A stretch of DNA of 64,000 nucleotides from Dokdonella_A sp040005635 (GCA_040005635.1 JBDTYM010000001.1:41324-105323); one strand, 5' to 3'; shown: positions 32,100 to 41,173, counted from the stretch's first letter. Program-made: numbers and translations. Notes: a model not told the origin generated them from the sequence alone.

Positions 32100-33080
32100 T
32101 CAAGCCTCGTTGAGCCAGGTCATCTTCTTGCGCAGCTCGGCGCCAACCTTCTCGATCGGATGATCGAGATCGGCCTGCTTCAATCGCTTGTAGTTCGGCA
32201 GGCCCGCCTTGTATTCCGCGGTCCAATTCCTTGCGAACGTGCCGTCCTGGATATCGGTCAGCACCGCCTTCATGCGTTCCTTCGTCGCCGCATCGACGAT
32301 GCGCGGTCCACTCACGTAGTCGCCGTATTGCGCGGTCTCGGAAATGAAGGTGAGCATCTTGGTGATGCCGCCCTGATAGAGCAGATCGACGATCAACTTC
32401 AATTCGTGCAGTACTTCGTAGTACGCGATCTCGGGCCGGTAGCCCGCTTCGACCAGCGTTTCGAAGCCCTTGATCACCAGTTCGCTGGCGCCGCCGCAGA
32501 GCACGGCCTGTTCGCCGAACAGATCGGTCTCGGTCTCTTCCTTGAAGTCGGTTTCAATCAGCAGCGCGCGTGCGCCGCCCAGGCCGGCCGCGTAGGCCAT
32601 CGCACGGTCCTTCGCGTTCTTCGTCACGTCCTGGTACACCGCGTACAGGCACGGCACGCCACGACCGATCTCGTATTCGGTGCGCACCAGCGCACCCGGC
32701 CCCTTCGGCGCGACAAGGATTACATCGATGTCGTTGCGTGGGGCGATCGTCTTGAAGTGCACGTTGAAGCCATGCGCGAACAGCAGCGCGGCACCCGGCT
32801 GGATGTTCGGCGCGATGACGTCTTCATAGAGCTTGGGCTGCACCATGTCCGGCGTCAGCACGGCGACGAGGTCGGCACCGCGTACCGCCTCTTCCGGTGT
32901 CGCCACCGCGAAGCCATCGGCGGTGGCCTTCGCCGAGGTCGGGCCACCCGGCCGCAGGCCGACGACGACGTCGAGGCCGGAGTCGCGCAGGTTCAGCGCG
33001 TGCGCGCGACCCTGGCTGCCGTAGCCGAGGATCGCAATGCGGGAGTTTTGCAGGGCTTGCGTGGTGACGGTGGCGGACAT
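32100..33080 (-). CDS. ilvC: Ketol-acid reductoisomerase (class I, NADPH)
   Basis: A 326-residue short-form KARI. The Rossmann motif IAILGYGSQGRAHALNLRDSG is followed by VGLRPGG, the NADPH-specificity loop, and a C-terminal knotted domain with KEETETDLFGEQAVLCGG (metal-binding Asp/Glu) and YYEVLHELKLIVDLLYQGG. ATG 33080 is chosen because GGAG lies 8 nt upstream; a longer in-frame reading begins at 33125. The N-terminal strand seen in many homologues (KVYYDKD-like) is missing, replaced by SATVTTQALQNS. It follows ilvD in the superoperon by 72 nt. Confidence 0.95.
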   Translation of the reverse strand: MSATVTTQALQNSRIAILGYGSQGRAHALNLRDSGLDVVVGLRPGGPTSAKATADGFAVATPEEAVRGADLVAVLTPDMVQPKLYEDVIAPNIQPGAALLFAHGFNVHFKTIAPRNDIDVILVAPKGPGALVRTEYEIGRGVPCLYAVYQDVTKNAKDRAMAYAAGLGGARALLIETDFKEETETDLFGEQAVLCGGASELVIKGFETLVEAGYRPEIAYYEVLHELKLIVDLLYQGGITKMLTFISETAQYGDYVSGPRIVDAATKERMKAVLTDIQDGTFARNWTAEYKAGLPNYKRLKQADLDHPIEKVGAELRKKMTWLNEA

Positions 33081-33152
33081 GCGGTTACTCCGTTCTGTGA
33101 CTGCTTCTTGATGAATGATGGACATCGATTCGATGCAACTACTTTGGATTCG

Positions 33153-34841
33153 CTAGGAAGTCACCGCACCTTTCGCCGCGGAACCGACCAACTGCGCGTA
33201 TTTCGCGAGCACGCCACGCACAACCTTCGGCACCGGCGCGACCCAGTCGCGTCGCCTGGCGTCCAGATCCGCGTCCGTCTCCACGACGCGACGCGTCGCA
33301 TCGATGACGATGCGGTCGCCTTCGCGCAGCAATCCAATCGGCCCACCACGCGCCGCTTCGGGCGCGACATGCCCGACCATGAAACCGTGCGTGGCTCCGC
33401 TGAAGCGGCCGTCGGTCATCAGTGCAACGTCGTCGCCGAGCCCACGTCCGACCAGGGCGGCAGTGACGGCGAGCATCTCGCGCATGCCGGGGCCGCCGGC
33501 TGGACCTTCGTTGCGGATCACGATGACGTCGCCCGGCTGGATCACGCCGCCTTGCACTGCCTTGAACGTCGCCTCTTCGCTTTCGAACACGCGCGCAATC
33601 CCTTCGAAGTGCAGGCGGCCCTTGCCGGCGAGTTTCAGAATGCAACCTTCCGGCGCGAGGTTGCCGTACAGGATCGAATAGCCGCCGCGCGGTTTGAATG
33701 CGCGCGCGACCGGCACGACGACTTGCTGATCTTGCGGCGCCGGCGGCGCCGCATCGAGTTCCTCGAACAATGTGCGCCCGGTTACCGTCGGTGCGTCATC
33801 GATCAGGCCGGCCGCGCGCAGCTCGCGCGCGACCTGGGCGAGGCCGCCCGCCGCCGTCATTTCGATCGCGGTGTAGCGGCCGCCCGGCATCAGGTCGGCA
33901 ATCACCGGCGTCGCCACCGAAGCGGCCTCGAAATCCTCCAGCGTCAACGCGACGCCGGCTTCGTTCGCGATCGCGAGCAGGTGCAGCACCGCATTGGTTG
34001 AACCGGCTGTCGCCGCAACGATGCGTGCTGCGTTGCGAAATGCGGTCGGCGACAGTATCTCGCGCGGGCGGCGATTCGCGGCCAACGCCGCCAGCGCCAG
34101 CTCGCCGCAACAACGTGCGGCGTCGCGCTTGGCCGGATCGGTCGCGGCGATATCGTTGAGGCCGAGTGGCGACAGGCCGAGCGCAGTCAACACCATCGCC
34201 ATCGTGTTCGCGGTGAACTGGCCGCCACAGGCGCCCGCGCCGGGGCAGGCCTTGCGCTCGACATCACCGAGGCGCGCGTCATCGATCTTGCCGGCGCCGT
34301 GCGCGCCGACGGCCTCGAATACTTGCTGGATCGTGATCGATTGGCCGTCCAGACGTCCGTGCGCGATGCTGCCGCCGTATAGCGCGACGCCTGGGATGTC
34401 GAGCCGCGCCAGTGCCATCGCCGCAGCCGGAATCGTCTTGTCGCAGCCGCACAGTACGACCATCGCATCGAGGCAATGGCCATCGACGGCGAGTTCGATC
34501 GAGTCGGTGATGACCTCGCGGCTGACCAGCGAAGCGCGCATGCCCGACGTGCCCATCGCGATGCCGTCGGTCACCGCGATCGTGTTGAACTCGATCGGCG
34601 TGCCGCCGGCTGCGCGAATACCCTCGCTGGCCGCTGCGGCAAGATCGCGCAGATTCAGATTGCACGGCGAGATGTTCGACCACGTGTGAACCACCGCCAC
34701 CAGCGGGCGTTGAATCTCGGCCTGACTGAGTCCGGTCGCATACAACATCGCGCGCGCCGGCGCGCGATCCGGGCCGGTCTTGATCGCGTCGCTGCGCATC
34801 GGTGGATGCACCACCGCGTCGATCTTGCGCGTGTCACTCAT
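33153..34841 (-). CDS. ilvD: Dihydroxy-acid dehydratase
   Basis: A 562-residue Fe-S dehydratase that converts dihydroxy-acids to 2-keto-acids in Ile and Val synthesis. Cluster cysteines appear in WSNISPCNLNL, VLCGCDKTIPA and PGAGACGGQFTANTMA; the C-terminal DGRFSGATHGFMVGHVAPEA is the IlvD/Edd signature. Its ATG overlaps the leuB stop (34838-34841), coupling the two genes. The C-terminus is a little shorter than in E. coli IlvD. Confidence 0.96.
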   Translation of the reverse strand: MSDTRKIDAVVHPPMRSDAIKTGPDRAPARAMLYATGLSQAEIQRPLVAVVHTWSNISPCNLNLRDLAAAASEGIRAAGGTPIEFNTIAVTDGIAMGTSGMRASLVSREVITDSIELAVDGHCLDAMVVLCGCDKTIPAAAMALARLDIPGVALYGGSIAHGRLDGQSITIQQVFEAVGAHGAGKIDDARLGDVERKACPGAGACGGQFTANTMAMVLTALGLSPLGLNDIAATDPAKRDAARCCGELALAALAANRRPREILSPTAFRNAARIVAATAGSTNAVLHLLAIANEAGVALTLEDFEAASVATPVIADLMPGGRYTAIEMTAAGGLAQVARELRAAGLIDDAPTVTGRTLFEELDAAPPAPQDQQVVVPVARAFKPRGGYSILYGNLAPEGCILKLAGKGRLHFEGIARVFESEEATFKAVQGGVIQPGDVIVIRNEGPAGGPGMREMLAVTAALVGRGLGDDVALMTDGRFSGATHGFMVGHVAPEAARGGPIGLLREGDRIVIDATRRVVETDADLDARRRDWVAPVPKVVRGVLAKYAQLVGSAAKGAVTS

Positions 34842-35905
34842 GCGGCGGCCCGCTGCTGCGCCGCCAGTGCGGCGAGTACGGAGTCGCCGACTTCGCGTGT
34901 GCTCGCGCTGCCGCCGAGATCACGCGTGAGTTCGCTGCTGGCGAGCACGCTCTCGACGGCGGCCTCGACCGCTGCGGCCTCGGCCTCGAGTCCGAGCGAA
35001 TGCCGCAGCAGCAGTGCCGCACTGAGGATCGCGCCGAGCGGATTGGCGAGTCCCTGGCCGGCGATGTCCGGCGCCGAGCCGTGGATCGGCTCATACAACC
35101 CGACCTTGCCGGCGCCGAGCGAAGCCGATGGCAGCAAGCCGAGCGAACCGGCCAGCGCGGCCGCTTCGTCGGTGAGGATGTCACCGAACAGGTTCTCGGT
35201 GACGACGACGTCGTAGGCCGACGGCCGCGTCAGCAGCAACATCGCCATCGAATCGACCAGCTGGTGTTCGAGCTTGATGTCCGTGTAGTCGGCAGCGACG
35301 CGCGTGACGGTCTCGCGCCACAGACGCGAGGTCTCGAGCACGTTCGCCTTGTCAACCGAGGTCACGTGCTTGCGCCGGCCGCGAGCGAGGTCGAATGCGC
35401 GGCGCGCGACGCGCTCGATTTCGGCGACCGTGTACTTCGTCTCGTCGGTTGCCGTGTCGGACGTGCGCGTCTTCGCGCCGAAGTAGGCACCGCCGGTCAG
35501 TTCGCGCACGAACAGCACATCGACACCGGCGAGCTTCTCGTTCTTGAGCGGCGACAGACCGGCCAGACGCGGGTGCACGTTGACCGGACGCAGGTTCGCG
35601 AACACGCCCAGCCCCGCACGCAGCGCGAGCAGGCCCTGCTCCGGACGTACTTTCGACGTCGGGTCGGACCACTTCGGCCCACCGACCGCACCCAGCAAGA
35701 CCGCATCGGCCGCCTGACACGCCGTCAACGTGGAGGCGGGCAGCGGTTCGCCCTGCGCGTCGATCGCACTGCCGCCGATCGCATGCTCGCTGAAGGCGAA
35801 CTCGTGGCCGTGCCGGCGCGCAATCTCCTGCAGCACTTCGACCGCCGCGGCCGTGACTTCGGGGCCGATACCATCGCCGGGTAAAACTGCAATCTTTGCT
35901 TTCAT
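34838..35905 (-). CDS. leuB: 3-isopropylmalate dehydrogenase
   Basis: A 355-residue NAD-dependent beta-decarboxylating dehydrogenase. Start KIAVLPGDGIGPEVTAAAVE; VRPEQGLLALRAGLGVFANLRP for substrate binding; VRELTGGAYFG; and the NAD-binding LFGDILTDEAAALAGSLGLLPSASLG with GLYEPIHGSAPDIAG are all present. It carries out the third leucine-specific step. It follows leuD by 206 bp, a gap with a REP-like palindrome, and overlaps ilvD by 4 nt. Confidence 0.96.
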   Translation of the reverse strand: MKAKIAVLPGDGIGPEVTAAAVEVLQEIARRHGHEFAFSEHAIGGSAIDAQGEPLPASTLTACQAADAVLLGAVGGPKWSDPTSKVRPEQGLLALRAGLGVFANLRPVNVHPRLAGLSPLKNEKLAGVDVLFVRELTGGAYFGAKTRTSDTATDETKYTVAEIERVARRAFDLARGRRKHVTSVDKANVLETSRLWRETVTRVAADYTDIKLEHQLVDSMAMLLLTRPSAYDVVVTENLFGDILTDEAAALAGSLGLLPSASLGAGKVGLYEPIHGSAPDIAGQGLANPLGAILSAALLLRHSLGLEAEAAAVEAAVESVLASSELTRDLGGSASTREVGDSVLAALAAQQRAAA

Positions 35906-35923
35906 CTCGTTTCTCTTTTTGTG

Positions 35924-35956
35924 CCTTCTCCCCTCGGGAGAAGGAGCCCGAAGGGC
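35924..35956. repeat. REP-like palindrome in the leuD-leuB gap
   Basis: CCTTCTCCC-CTC-GGGAGAAGG is a perfect 9-bp hairpin (35924-35944), followed directly by a second small hairpin GCCCGAAGGGC (35946-35956). From memory, this double hairpin (GGGAGAAGG...CCCGAAGGGCGGAT) is a widespread proteobacterial REP type. It lies 18 nt upstream of the leuB start on the transcribed strand. Confidence 0.7.
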
Positions 35957-36111
35957 GGATACGTATCGAAGCCGTCCTCAGTCGGCTGAGGAAGAGGCAG
36001 CAAGCCGACTGGAGGACGTTTCATGGACGAATGCTTGGGATACATTGCCTTGCTTTTTCCTCGCACAGCCGTTCGGGCCGCCATCTCCGGATGGTCGAGG
36101 GGAAACCAAAA

Positions 36112-36693
36112 CTACGCAGCCTCCCGCGCTTTCTCGAACGCCGCAATCGCCGCTTCATGCTTGAGCAGGAAACCGAGCTGATCGACACCCTCGAGCAGAC
36201 AGTGGCGCGCGAACGCGTCGAGCTCGAAGGTGAAGCGCCCACCATCCGGCAGTTCGATGAAGCCACCCGCGATGTCGATCGTCAGTTCGATTCCCGGGTG
36301 TTCGATCAGGTAACGATGTTCGCCCTCGGCGAGCACGACGGCGAGCACACCATTCTTCAGCGCGTTGCTGCGGAAGATATCGGCGATCTCGGAGCTCAGC
36401 ACCGCCTGGATGCCGTAGTCGGCCAGTGCCCATGGCGCGTGCTCGCGTGACGAGCCGCAGCCGAAATTGCGCCCGGCGACGAGAATCCCGGCGCCTTTCG
36501 CTTGCGGCTGATTCAGCACGAAGTCGGGGTTGTCGCTCCCATCGTCGCGATAGCGCCAGTCATTGAACAGCACACGGCCGAGGCCAGTACGCTGCGTGGT
36601 GGTCAGGAAGCGCGCCGGGATGATGCGGTCGGTGTCGATGTTCTCGAACGGCAGCACGACAGTGCGCGAGCGGATCGTGGTCAGGGGTTTCAT
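36112..36693 (-). CDS. leuD: 3-isopropylmalate dehydratase small subunit
   Basis: A 193-residue small subunit of isopropylmalate isomerase. The features are FENIDTDRIIPARFL at the N-terminus, the substrate-binding AGRNFGCGSSREHAPWALADYG and SNALKNGVLAVVL. ATG 36693 gives the family start MKPLTTIRSRTVVLPFENID; the in-frame sequence upstream is repeat DNA. It pairs with LeuC, 178 bp upstream in the operon. Confidence 0.95.
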   Translation of the reverse strand: MKPLTTIRSRTVVLPFENIDTDRIIPARFLTTTQRTGLGRVLFNDWRYRDDGSDNPDFVLNQPQAKGAGILVAGRNFGCGSSREHAPWALADYGIQAVLSSEIADIFRSNALKNGVLAVVLAEGEHRYLIEHPGIELTIDIAGGFIELPDGGRFTFELDAFARHCLLEGVDQLGFLLKHEAAIAAFEKAREAA

Positions 36694-36740
36694 GGATGCT
36701 GGGCACCGGATGTGCTGCGGGAGTCGCCGGAAAAAGTTGT

Positions 36741-36850
36741 CGTCATTCCCGCGCAAACGGGAATCCATTGTGCTTTCGTGACGGCAGCGGCCTTTGGATG
36801 ACCGATATTCGCCGTTGAAAAACGCATCCCACTTTCGCGGGAACGATGCC
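36741..36850. repeat. dRS3-like / MITE-core repeat between leuC and leuD
   Basis: CGTCATTCCCGCGCAAACGGG then AATCCATTG at the left, and GCATCCCACTTTCGCGGGAA then CGAT at the right. The interior ATATTCGCCGTTGAAAAACG resembles the interior of the 188-bp element at 10327 (CATTCGGCCGTTGAA), so this looks like a decayed relative lodged in the operon. Confidence 0.65.
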
Positions 36851-36871
36851 TTATGAGACGGAGAGGGCGCC

Positions 36872-38284
36872 TCACGCGGCCTCCGACGCCATGTACTGAC
36901 GCGGATCGGCGATCTGTCCGGCGATCGCCGTCGCCGCGGCGACCAGGGGGCTCGCCAGGATCGTGCGCACCCCGGGCCCCTGGCGTCCCTCGAAATTGCG
37001 ATTGGATGTGCTGACGATCAATTGCCCCGGCTGGCCGATGTCCCCGTTCATGCCGAGGCACATCGAGCAGCCCGGTTCGCGCCATTCGGCGCCAGCAGCG
37101 CGAAACACCTCGTGCAGGCCTTCGCGCTCGGCGTCGAGCTTGATCTGCTCCGAACCTGGCACCACCAGCATGCGCAAGCCTTCGGCGATATGCCGTCCGC
37201 GCAGCAGCGAGGCGGCTGCGCGCAGATCCGGCAGGCGCGAGTTGGTGCAGCTGCCGACGAAGACGATGTCGACCGGCGTGCCGACGAGCGCCTGACCGGC
37301 TTCGAGTTTCATGTAGTCGAGCGCGCGGCGTTCCTGCGCACTCGTTGCGGCCGGCACATTCGCATCGAGATCGACCACCATGCCAGGATGCGTGCCGTAG
37401 GTGATCGACGGCTTGATCGTCGACGCGTCGATGTGCACCTCGGCGTCGTAGCGCGCGCCGTCGTCGCTGCGCAGCCTCCGCCATTGATCGAGCGCACGAT
37501 CCCATGCTTCGCCCTGCGGCGCACGCGGTCGACCCTCGAGCCAGTCGAACGTGATCTGGTCCGGCGCGATCAGGCCGGCGCGCGCGCCTGCTTCGATCGA
37601 CATGTTGCACACCGTCATACGCTCTTCCATCGTCAGCGCGTCGATCGTGCTGCCGCGATATTCGATCACGTAACCGGTACCGCCGTTGACGCCGATGCGA
37701 CCGATGATATGCAGGATCAGGTCCTTCGCACCGACGCCGCGCGCCAACGTTCCTTCAACGTGGATCGCCAATGTTTTCGGTCGGCGCTGCAGCAGGCATT
37801 GCGTCGCCAGCACATGGCCGACCTCGGTCGTTCCGATACCGAACGCGAGCGCACCGAATGCGCCATGCGTCGAGGTGTGGCTGTCGCCGCAGACGATCGT
37901 CATGCCGGGTTGCGTCGCGCCCAGCTCCGGCCCAATCACGTGCACGATGCCGCGGTGCGCGCTGTTCCAGCCATACAGCTCGACGCCGAACTCGCGCGCA
38001 TTGTTTTCCAGCGCGGCGACCTGCTGGGCAGCCTCGGGTGTCGCATACGGGCGCTGGCCGGCGGCGTCGGCCGGCAGCGTCGGCGTCGAATGATCCAGCG
38101 TGGCGACGATGCGCTGCGGGCGTCGGACCTTGAGGCCGCGTTCGCGCAGTTCGGCAAACGCCTGCGGCGAGGTGACTTCATGCACGAGATGCAGGTCGAC
38201 GTAGACGACCGCCGGCGCGGACGCCGACTCGGGTGCGACCAGGTGCGCGTCCCAGATTTTTTCGAACAAGGTCCGCAGCGTCAT
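36872..38284 (-). CDS. leuC: 3-isopropylmalate dehydratase large subunit
   Basis: A 470-residue aconitase-type 4Fe-4S enzyme interconverting 2- and 3-isopropylmalate with LeuD. Cluster ligands are in FVGSCTNSRLPDLRAA and GCSMCLGMNGD; also VCGDSHTSTHGAFGALAFGIG and TSNRNFEGRQG. ATG 38284 (MTLRTLFEKIWDAHLV) is the family start and overlaps the ilvE stop by 4 nt, so the two genes are coupled. Confidence 0.96.
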   Translation of the reverse strand: MTLRTLFEKIWDAHLVAPESASAPAVVYVDLHLVHEVTSPQAFAELRERGLKVRRPQRIVATLDHSTPTLPADAAGQRPYATPEAAQQVAALENNAREFGVELYGWNSAHRGIVHVIGPELGATQPGMTIVCGDSHTSTHGAFGALAFGIGTTEVGHVLATQCLLQRRPKTLAIHVEGTLARGVGAKDLILHIIGRIGVNGGTGYVIEYRGSTIDALTMEERMTVCNMSIEAGARAGLIAPDQITFDWLEGRPRAPQGEAWDRALDQWRRLRSDDGARYDAEVHIDASTIKPSITYGTHPGMVVDLDANVPAATSAQERRALDYMKLEAGQALVGTPVDIVFVGSCTNSRLPDLRAAASLLRGRHIAEGLRMLVVPGSEQIKLDAEREGLHEVFRAAGAEWREPGCSMCLGMNGDIGQPGQLIVSTSNRNFEGRQGPGVRTILASPLVAAATAIAGQIADPRQYMASEAA

Positions 38285-39222
38285 GCGGCGACCCTTTCGA
38301 GCAATGAATCGACCGGCGTCAGCCAGCCGCGCCTGTCCGGCGTGCGCCCTTCGAACAAACCGAAGAATGCATCCTGCAGCGCGCGCGTTATCGGGCCGGG
38401 CTTGCCATTCGCAATCGCCTTGCGATCGACCGAACGGATCGGCGTGATCTCGGCCGCGGTGCCGGTCATGAACACCTCGTCGGCCGAATACAGTGCTTCG
38501 CGCGGCAAGTCGCGTTCCTCGACCGCGATGCCGAGATCGCCGGCCAGGGCGATGACACTGTCGCGCGTGATGCCGGCGAGAATGCCGGCACTCGTCGGGG
38601 GCGTCAGCAGCTTGCCTTTCTTCAGCAGGAAGAGATTCTCGCCGGCGCCTTCGCTGAGCAGGCCGTTGTAGCCGAGCGCGATACCTTCGGCGTAACCGCC
38701 GCGGCGGGCTTCGAACGCGATCAGCTGGCTCGAAAGATAGTTGCCTCCGGCCTTGGCCCAGGTCGGCAGCGTGTTCGGCGCCGGCCGGCTCCACGAGGAA
38801 ACGCAGACGTCGGCGCCGTGTTCGCGCGCATCGCCGTGATAGGCGCCCCAGTTCAGCGCCATGATCGACACATCGACCGGCGAACCGTCGACCGGCAGCA
38901 CGCCCAGTGCGCCGGCGCCGCGAAACACGATCGGCCGCACGTACGCCGAAGCCATGCCGTTCGCGCGAATCAGTTCGAGGCAGGCCTCGTTGATTTCGTC
39001 CTCGCTGTAGCCGATGTCGATTTCGTAGATGCGCGCCGACTCGAACAGACGGTGCGTATGTTCTTGCAGGCGGAAATAACACGGGCCATGCGGCGTCGCG
39101 TAAACGCGTTCGCCCTCGAACACCGAGGAGCCGTAGTGCAATGCATGCGCACTGACATGCACGGTCGCATCGGCCCAGGGCTGCATGCGTCCGTTGTGCC
39201 AGATCAGAGGGGCATAGCTCAT
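38281..39222 (-). CDS. ilvE: Branched-chain amino acid aminotransferase
   Basis: A 313-residue fold-type IV PLP transaminase. IWHNGRMQPWADATVHVSAH opens the protein, then HYGSSVFEGERVYAT. The PLP lysine lies in WAKAGGNYLSSQLIAFEA, GLLSEGAGENLFLLKKGKL forms the cofactor site, and EVFMTGTAAEITPIRSVD follows. ATG 39222 has AAGGA upstream. It performs the last step for Ile, Val and Leu. Its placement between leuA and leuC is unusual, and it starts only 10 nt after leuA. Confidence 0.95.
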   Translation of the reverse strand: MSYAPLIWHNGRMQPWADATVHVSAHALHYGSSVFEGERVYATPHGPCYFRLQEHTHRLFESARIYEIDIGYSEDEINEACLELIRANGMASAYVRPIVFRGAGALGVLPVDGSPVDVSIMALNWGAYHGDAREHGADVCVSSWSRPAPNTLPTWAKAGGNYLSSQLIAFEARRGGYAEGIALGYNGLLSEGAGENLFLLKKGKLLTPPTSAGILAGITRDSVIALAGDLGIAVEERDLPREALYSADEVFMTGTAAEITPIRSVDRKAIANGKPGPITRALQDAFFGLFEGRTPDRRGWLTPVDSLLERVAA

Positions 39223-39232
39223 CGTGTCGTCC

Positions 39233-40819
39233 TTAAAGGGCTGCGGCAGCCAGCGCGCGGGGCGCGCTGCGTTCGGTGGCATGTTCGATGCGGTTGACGA
39301 TTTCGAGTACCGCCAATGCGGCCGCCTCGATGATGTCGGTGGAGACGGCCGAGCCACGCAGCTCGCGGCCTTCGTGCGTGATCGACAGCGCGGCCTGGCC
39401 TTGCGCGTCGCCGCCTTCGCCGAGCGCGCGGATCTGGAACGAGTCGATGCCGAGTTCGTGCCCGACGCCATTGCCGACGGCACGCAGCAGCGCATCGACC
39501 GGACCGTCGCCGATCGCTTCGCCGCCGACTTCGCGGCCGTCGTCGTGGCGCAGGCGGATGCTGGCCGAGGCACTGCCGCCCAGGTGGCTGCTCGCATGCA
39601 GATGCGTGTAGTGCCAGGGACCGGCAGCATCCGGATCGCGCCCAACCGCGAGCGCCTCGAGGTCGCTGTCGCGCACCTCCTTCTTCTTGTCGCACAGCGT
39701 CTTGAAGCGCACGAACAGCTCGTCGAGTTCAGGCTCGGCGAGCGTGTGGCCGAGCGCGACGAGGCGTTCACGCAGTGCATGCCGACCGGAATGCTTGCCG
39801 AGCACGAGCGATGAGCGCGCGCAACCGACGTCTTCCGGACGCATGATCTCGTAGGTCGCGCGATGCTTCAGCACACCGTGCTGATGAATGCCGGATTCGT
39901 GCGCGAATGCGTTGTCGCCGACGATCGCCTTGTTGCGTGGAATCGTCGCACCGACGACGTTGGCGAGCAGGCGCGCGGTCGGATGCAGGCGCTCGGTACG
40001 GATGCCGGTGTGTGCGCGGAACAGATCGCGGCGGGTGTGCAGCGCCATCACGATCTCTTCCAGCGATGCATTGCCGGCGCGCTCGCCGATGCCGAGCAAG
40101 GTGCACTCGGCCTGGCCGGCGCCGGCGCTGATCGCGGCCAGGCTGTTGGCGACCGCCATGCCGAGATCGTCGTGGCAGTGCACGGAGAGGACGGCCCTTT
40201 CGATGCCCGGCACGTGTTGGCGCAGGTAGGCGATCCGTTCGCTCATCTCGGCCGGCGTGGTGTAGCCGACCGTGTCCGGCGTGTTCAAGGTACGCGCGCC
40301 GGCCGCGACGGCGGCGCCGAACACTTCGGCAAGGTATTCCGGTTCGGTGCGGATCGCGTCCTCGGCGGAGAACTCGACGTCGTCGCAGAGTTCGCGCCCG
40401 CGTCGGATCGCCGCGATTGCTGTATCGATGACCTGCTGCTTGCTCATGTTGAGCTTGTGCTCGCGATGCAGCGGGCTGGTGGCGAGGAAGATGTGGATGC
40501 GCGGCCGAGCGGCGCCTTCGAGCGCACGCGCGACGGCTTCAATGTCCTTGGCCTGCGCGCGCGCGAGGCCGCAGATGCGCGCGTTGCGGATCTCCGCGCC
40601 GATCGCGCGCACCGACTCGAAATCGCCATCCGAGGCGACCGGGAAGCCGGCCTCGATGATGTCGACGCCGAGGTCGGCCAACGCATGCGCGACGCGCAGC
40701 TTCTGCGCGCGACTCATCGAGAAACCCGGCGCCTGCTCGCCATCGCGCAGGGTGGTGTCGAAGATCAATACGCGCCGGTCGGCTACGTCGGCATCGTTGG
40801 TGGCGTTTTCAGGGTTCAT
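39233..40819 (-). CDS. leuA: 2-isopropylmalate synthase
   Basis: A 528-residue enzyme condensing acetyl-CoA with 2-oxoisovalerate, the committed leucine step. The catalytic DRE-TIM barrel begins RVLIFDTTLRDGEQAPGFSM; metal ligands are in SVHCHDDLGMAVANSLAAI; GERAGNASLEEIVMAL and NAFAHESGIHQHGVLKH follow. The C-terminal allosteric domain (about 400-510) is present, so leucine feedback inhibition is expected. ATG 40819 is chosen over an upstream in-frame ATG lying in leader repeats. It is the first structural gene behind the attenuator at 41062-41268. Confidence 0.96.
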   Translation of the reverse strand: MNPENATNDADVADRRVLIFDTTLRDGEQAPGFSMSRAQKLRVAHALADLGVDIIEAGFPVASDGDFESVRAIGAEIRNARICGLARAQAKDIEAVARALEGAARPRIHIFLATSPLHREHKLNMSKQQVIDTAIAAIRRGRELCDDVEFSAEDAIRTEPEYLAEVFGAAVAAGARTLNTPDTVGYTTPAEMSERIAYLRQHVPGIERAVLSVHCHDDLGMAVANSLAAISAGAGQAECTLLGIGERAGNASLEEIVMALHTRRDLFRAHTGIRTERLHPTARLLANVVGATIPRNKAIVGDNAFAHESGIHQHGVLKHRATYEIMRPEDVGCARSSLVLGKHSGRHALRERLVALGHTLAEPELDELFVRFKTLCDKKKEVRDSDLEALAVGRDPDAAGPWHYTHLHASSHLGGSASASIRLRHDDGREVGGEAIGDGPVDALLRAVGNGVGHELGIDSFQIRALGEGGDAQGQAALSITHEGRELRGSAVSTDIIEAAALAVLEIVNRIEHATERSAPRALAAAAL

Positions 40820-40840
40820 GTGAGGCCTATCTTCTTTTGA

Positions 40841-41031
40841 AAAGTGCGGCCACGGATGGCCGCTGGTGGACTCTCCGAAGCCGAAGCTTCTCAACCTTTG
40901 CGACCATCCAGGTCACGGCGATCCCGGACGGATCGCAGCAAACAAACGCCACGGATGGCCACGGGTGAAGCATCCGAAGTCAAAGCTTCCCCGCCCATGG
41001 CAACTGTCCAGGTGGCAGCGAGCCAGGACGG
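40841..41031. repeat. Two degenerate ~84-bp tandem repeats between attenuator and leuA
   Basis: Copy A (40849-40931) and copy B (40948-41031) align along their whole length, both starting GCCACGGATGGCC and sharing TCCGAAG, AAGCTT, TCCAGGT and GGACGG, with a period of about 100 bp. Next to leuA, GCGGCCA-TCCG-TGGCCGC forms a perfect 7-bp hairpin on the transcribed strand followed by ACTTTTC. The AAAGTGCGGCC module at 40841 recurs as a palindrome inside the M28 peptidase gene (44761). Confidence 0.65.
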
Positions 41032-41061
41032 GGCGCAATGGAAACCAAAACCAAAACCAAT

Positions 41062-41099
41062 AAAAAAACCCCGCATCCGTTGCCAGGTGCGGGGTTTTT
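41062..41099 (-). terminator. Attenuator terminator of the leu-ilv superoperon
   Basis: On the transcribed strand CCCCGCA (41094-41088) pairs with TGCGGGG (41075-41069) around a 12-base loop, followed by seven Ts (41068-41062): a textbook intrinsic terminator. It lies 42 nt after the leader peptide stop and about 240 nt before leuA. Its 5' arm can instead pair with the antiterminator arm at 41139-41148. Ts also follow on the plus strand, so it could act in both directions. Confidence 0.88.
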
Positions 41100-41173
41100 A
41101 AGGAGTCCTAGCTGCTCTTGCCTGGGACACGTGCCCTTAACCCGCACCTCCGCCGGTAATAAGGAGTACGGGT
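41086..41173 (-). promoter_or_regulatory. Attenuation RNA: mutually exclusive 1:2 and 2:3 pairings
   Basis: On the transcribed strand, arm 1 (ACCCGTACTCC, 41173-41163) lies over the Val/Leu codons of the leader. It can pair with arm 2 (GGAGGTGCGGGT, 41151-41140), 11 bp with one bulge. Arm 2 (GGTGCGGGTT, 41148-41139) can alternatively pair with arm 3 (AACCCCGCACC, 41096-41086), the terminator's 5' side. Stalling on Leu/Val/Ile codons would mask arm 1, free arm 2 and prevent the terminator. With ample charged tRNA the ribosome reaches the stop, covers arm 2 and termination wins. The pairing is seen; the mechanism is inferred from classical leu/ilv attenuation. Confidence 0.8.

Noticed and set aside
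40849..41031. Short CRISPR array
   Set aside because: There are only two long, degenerate repeats with no uniform spacers and no cas genes.
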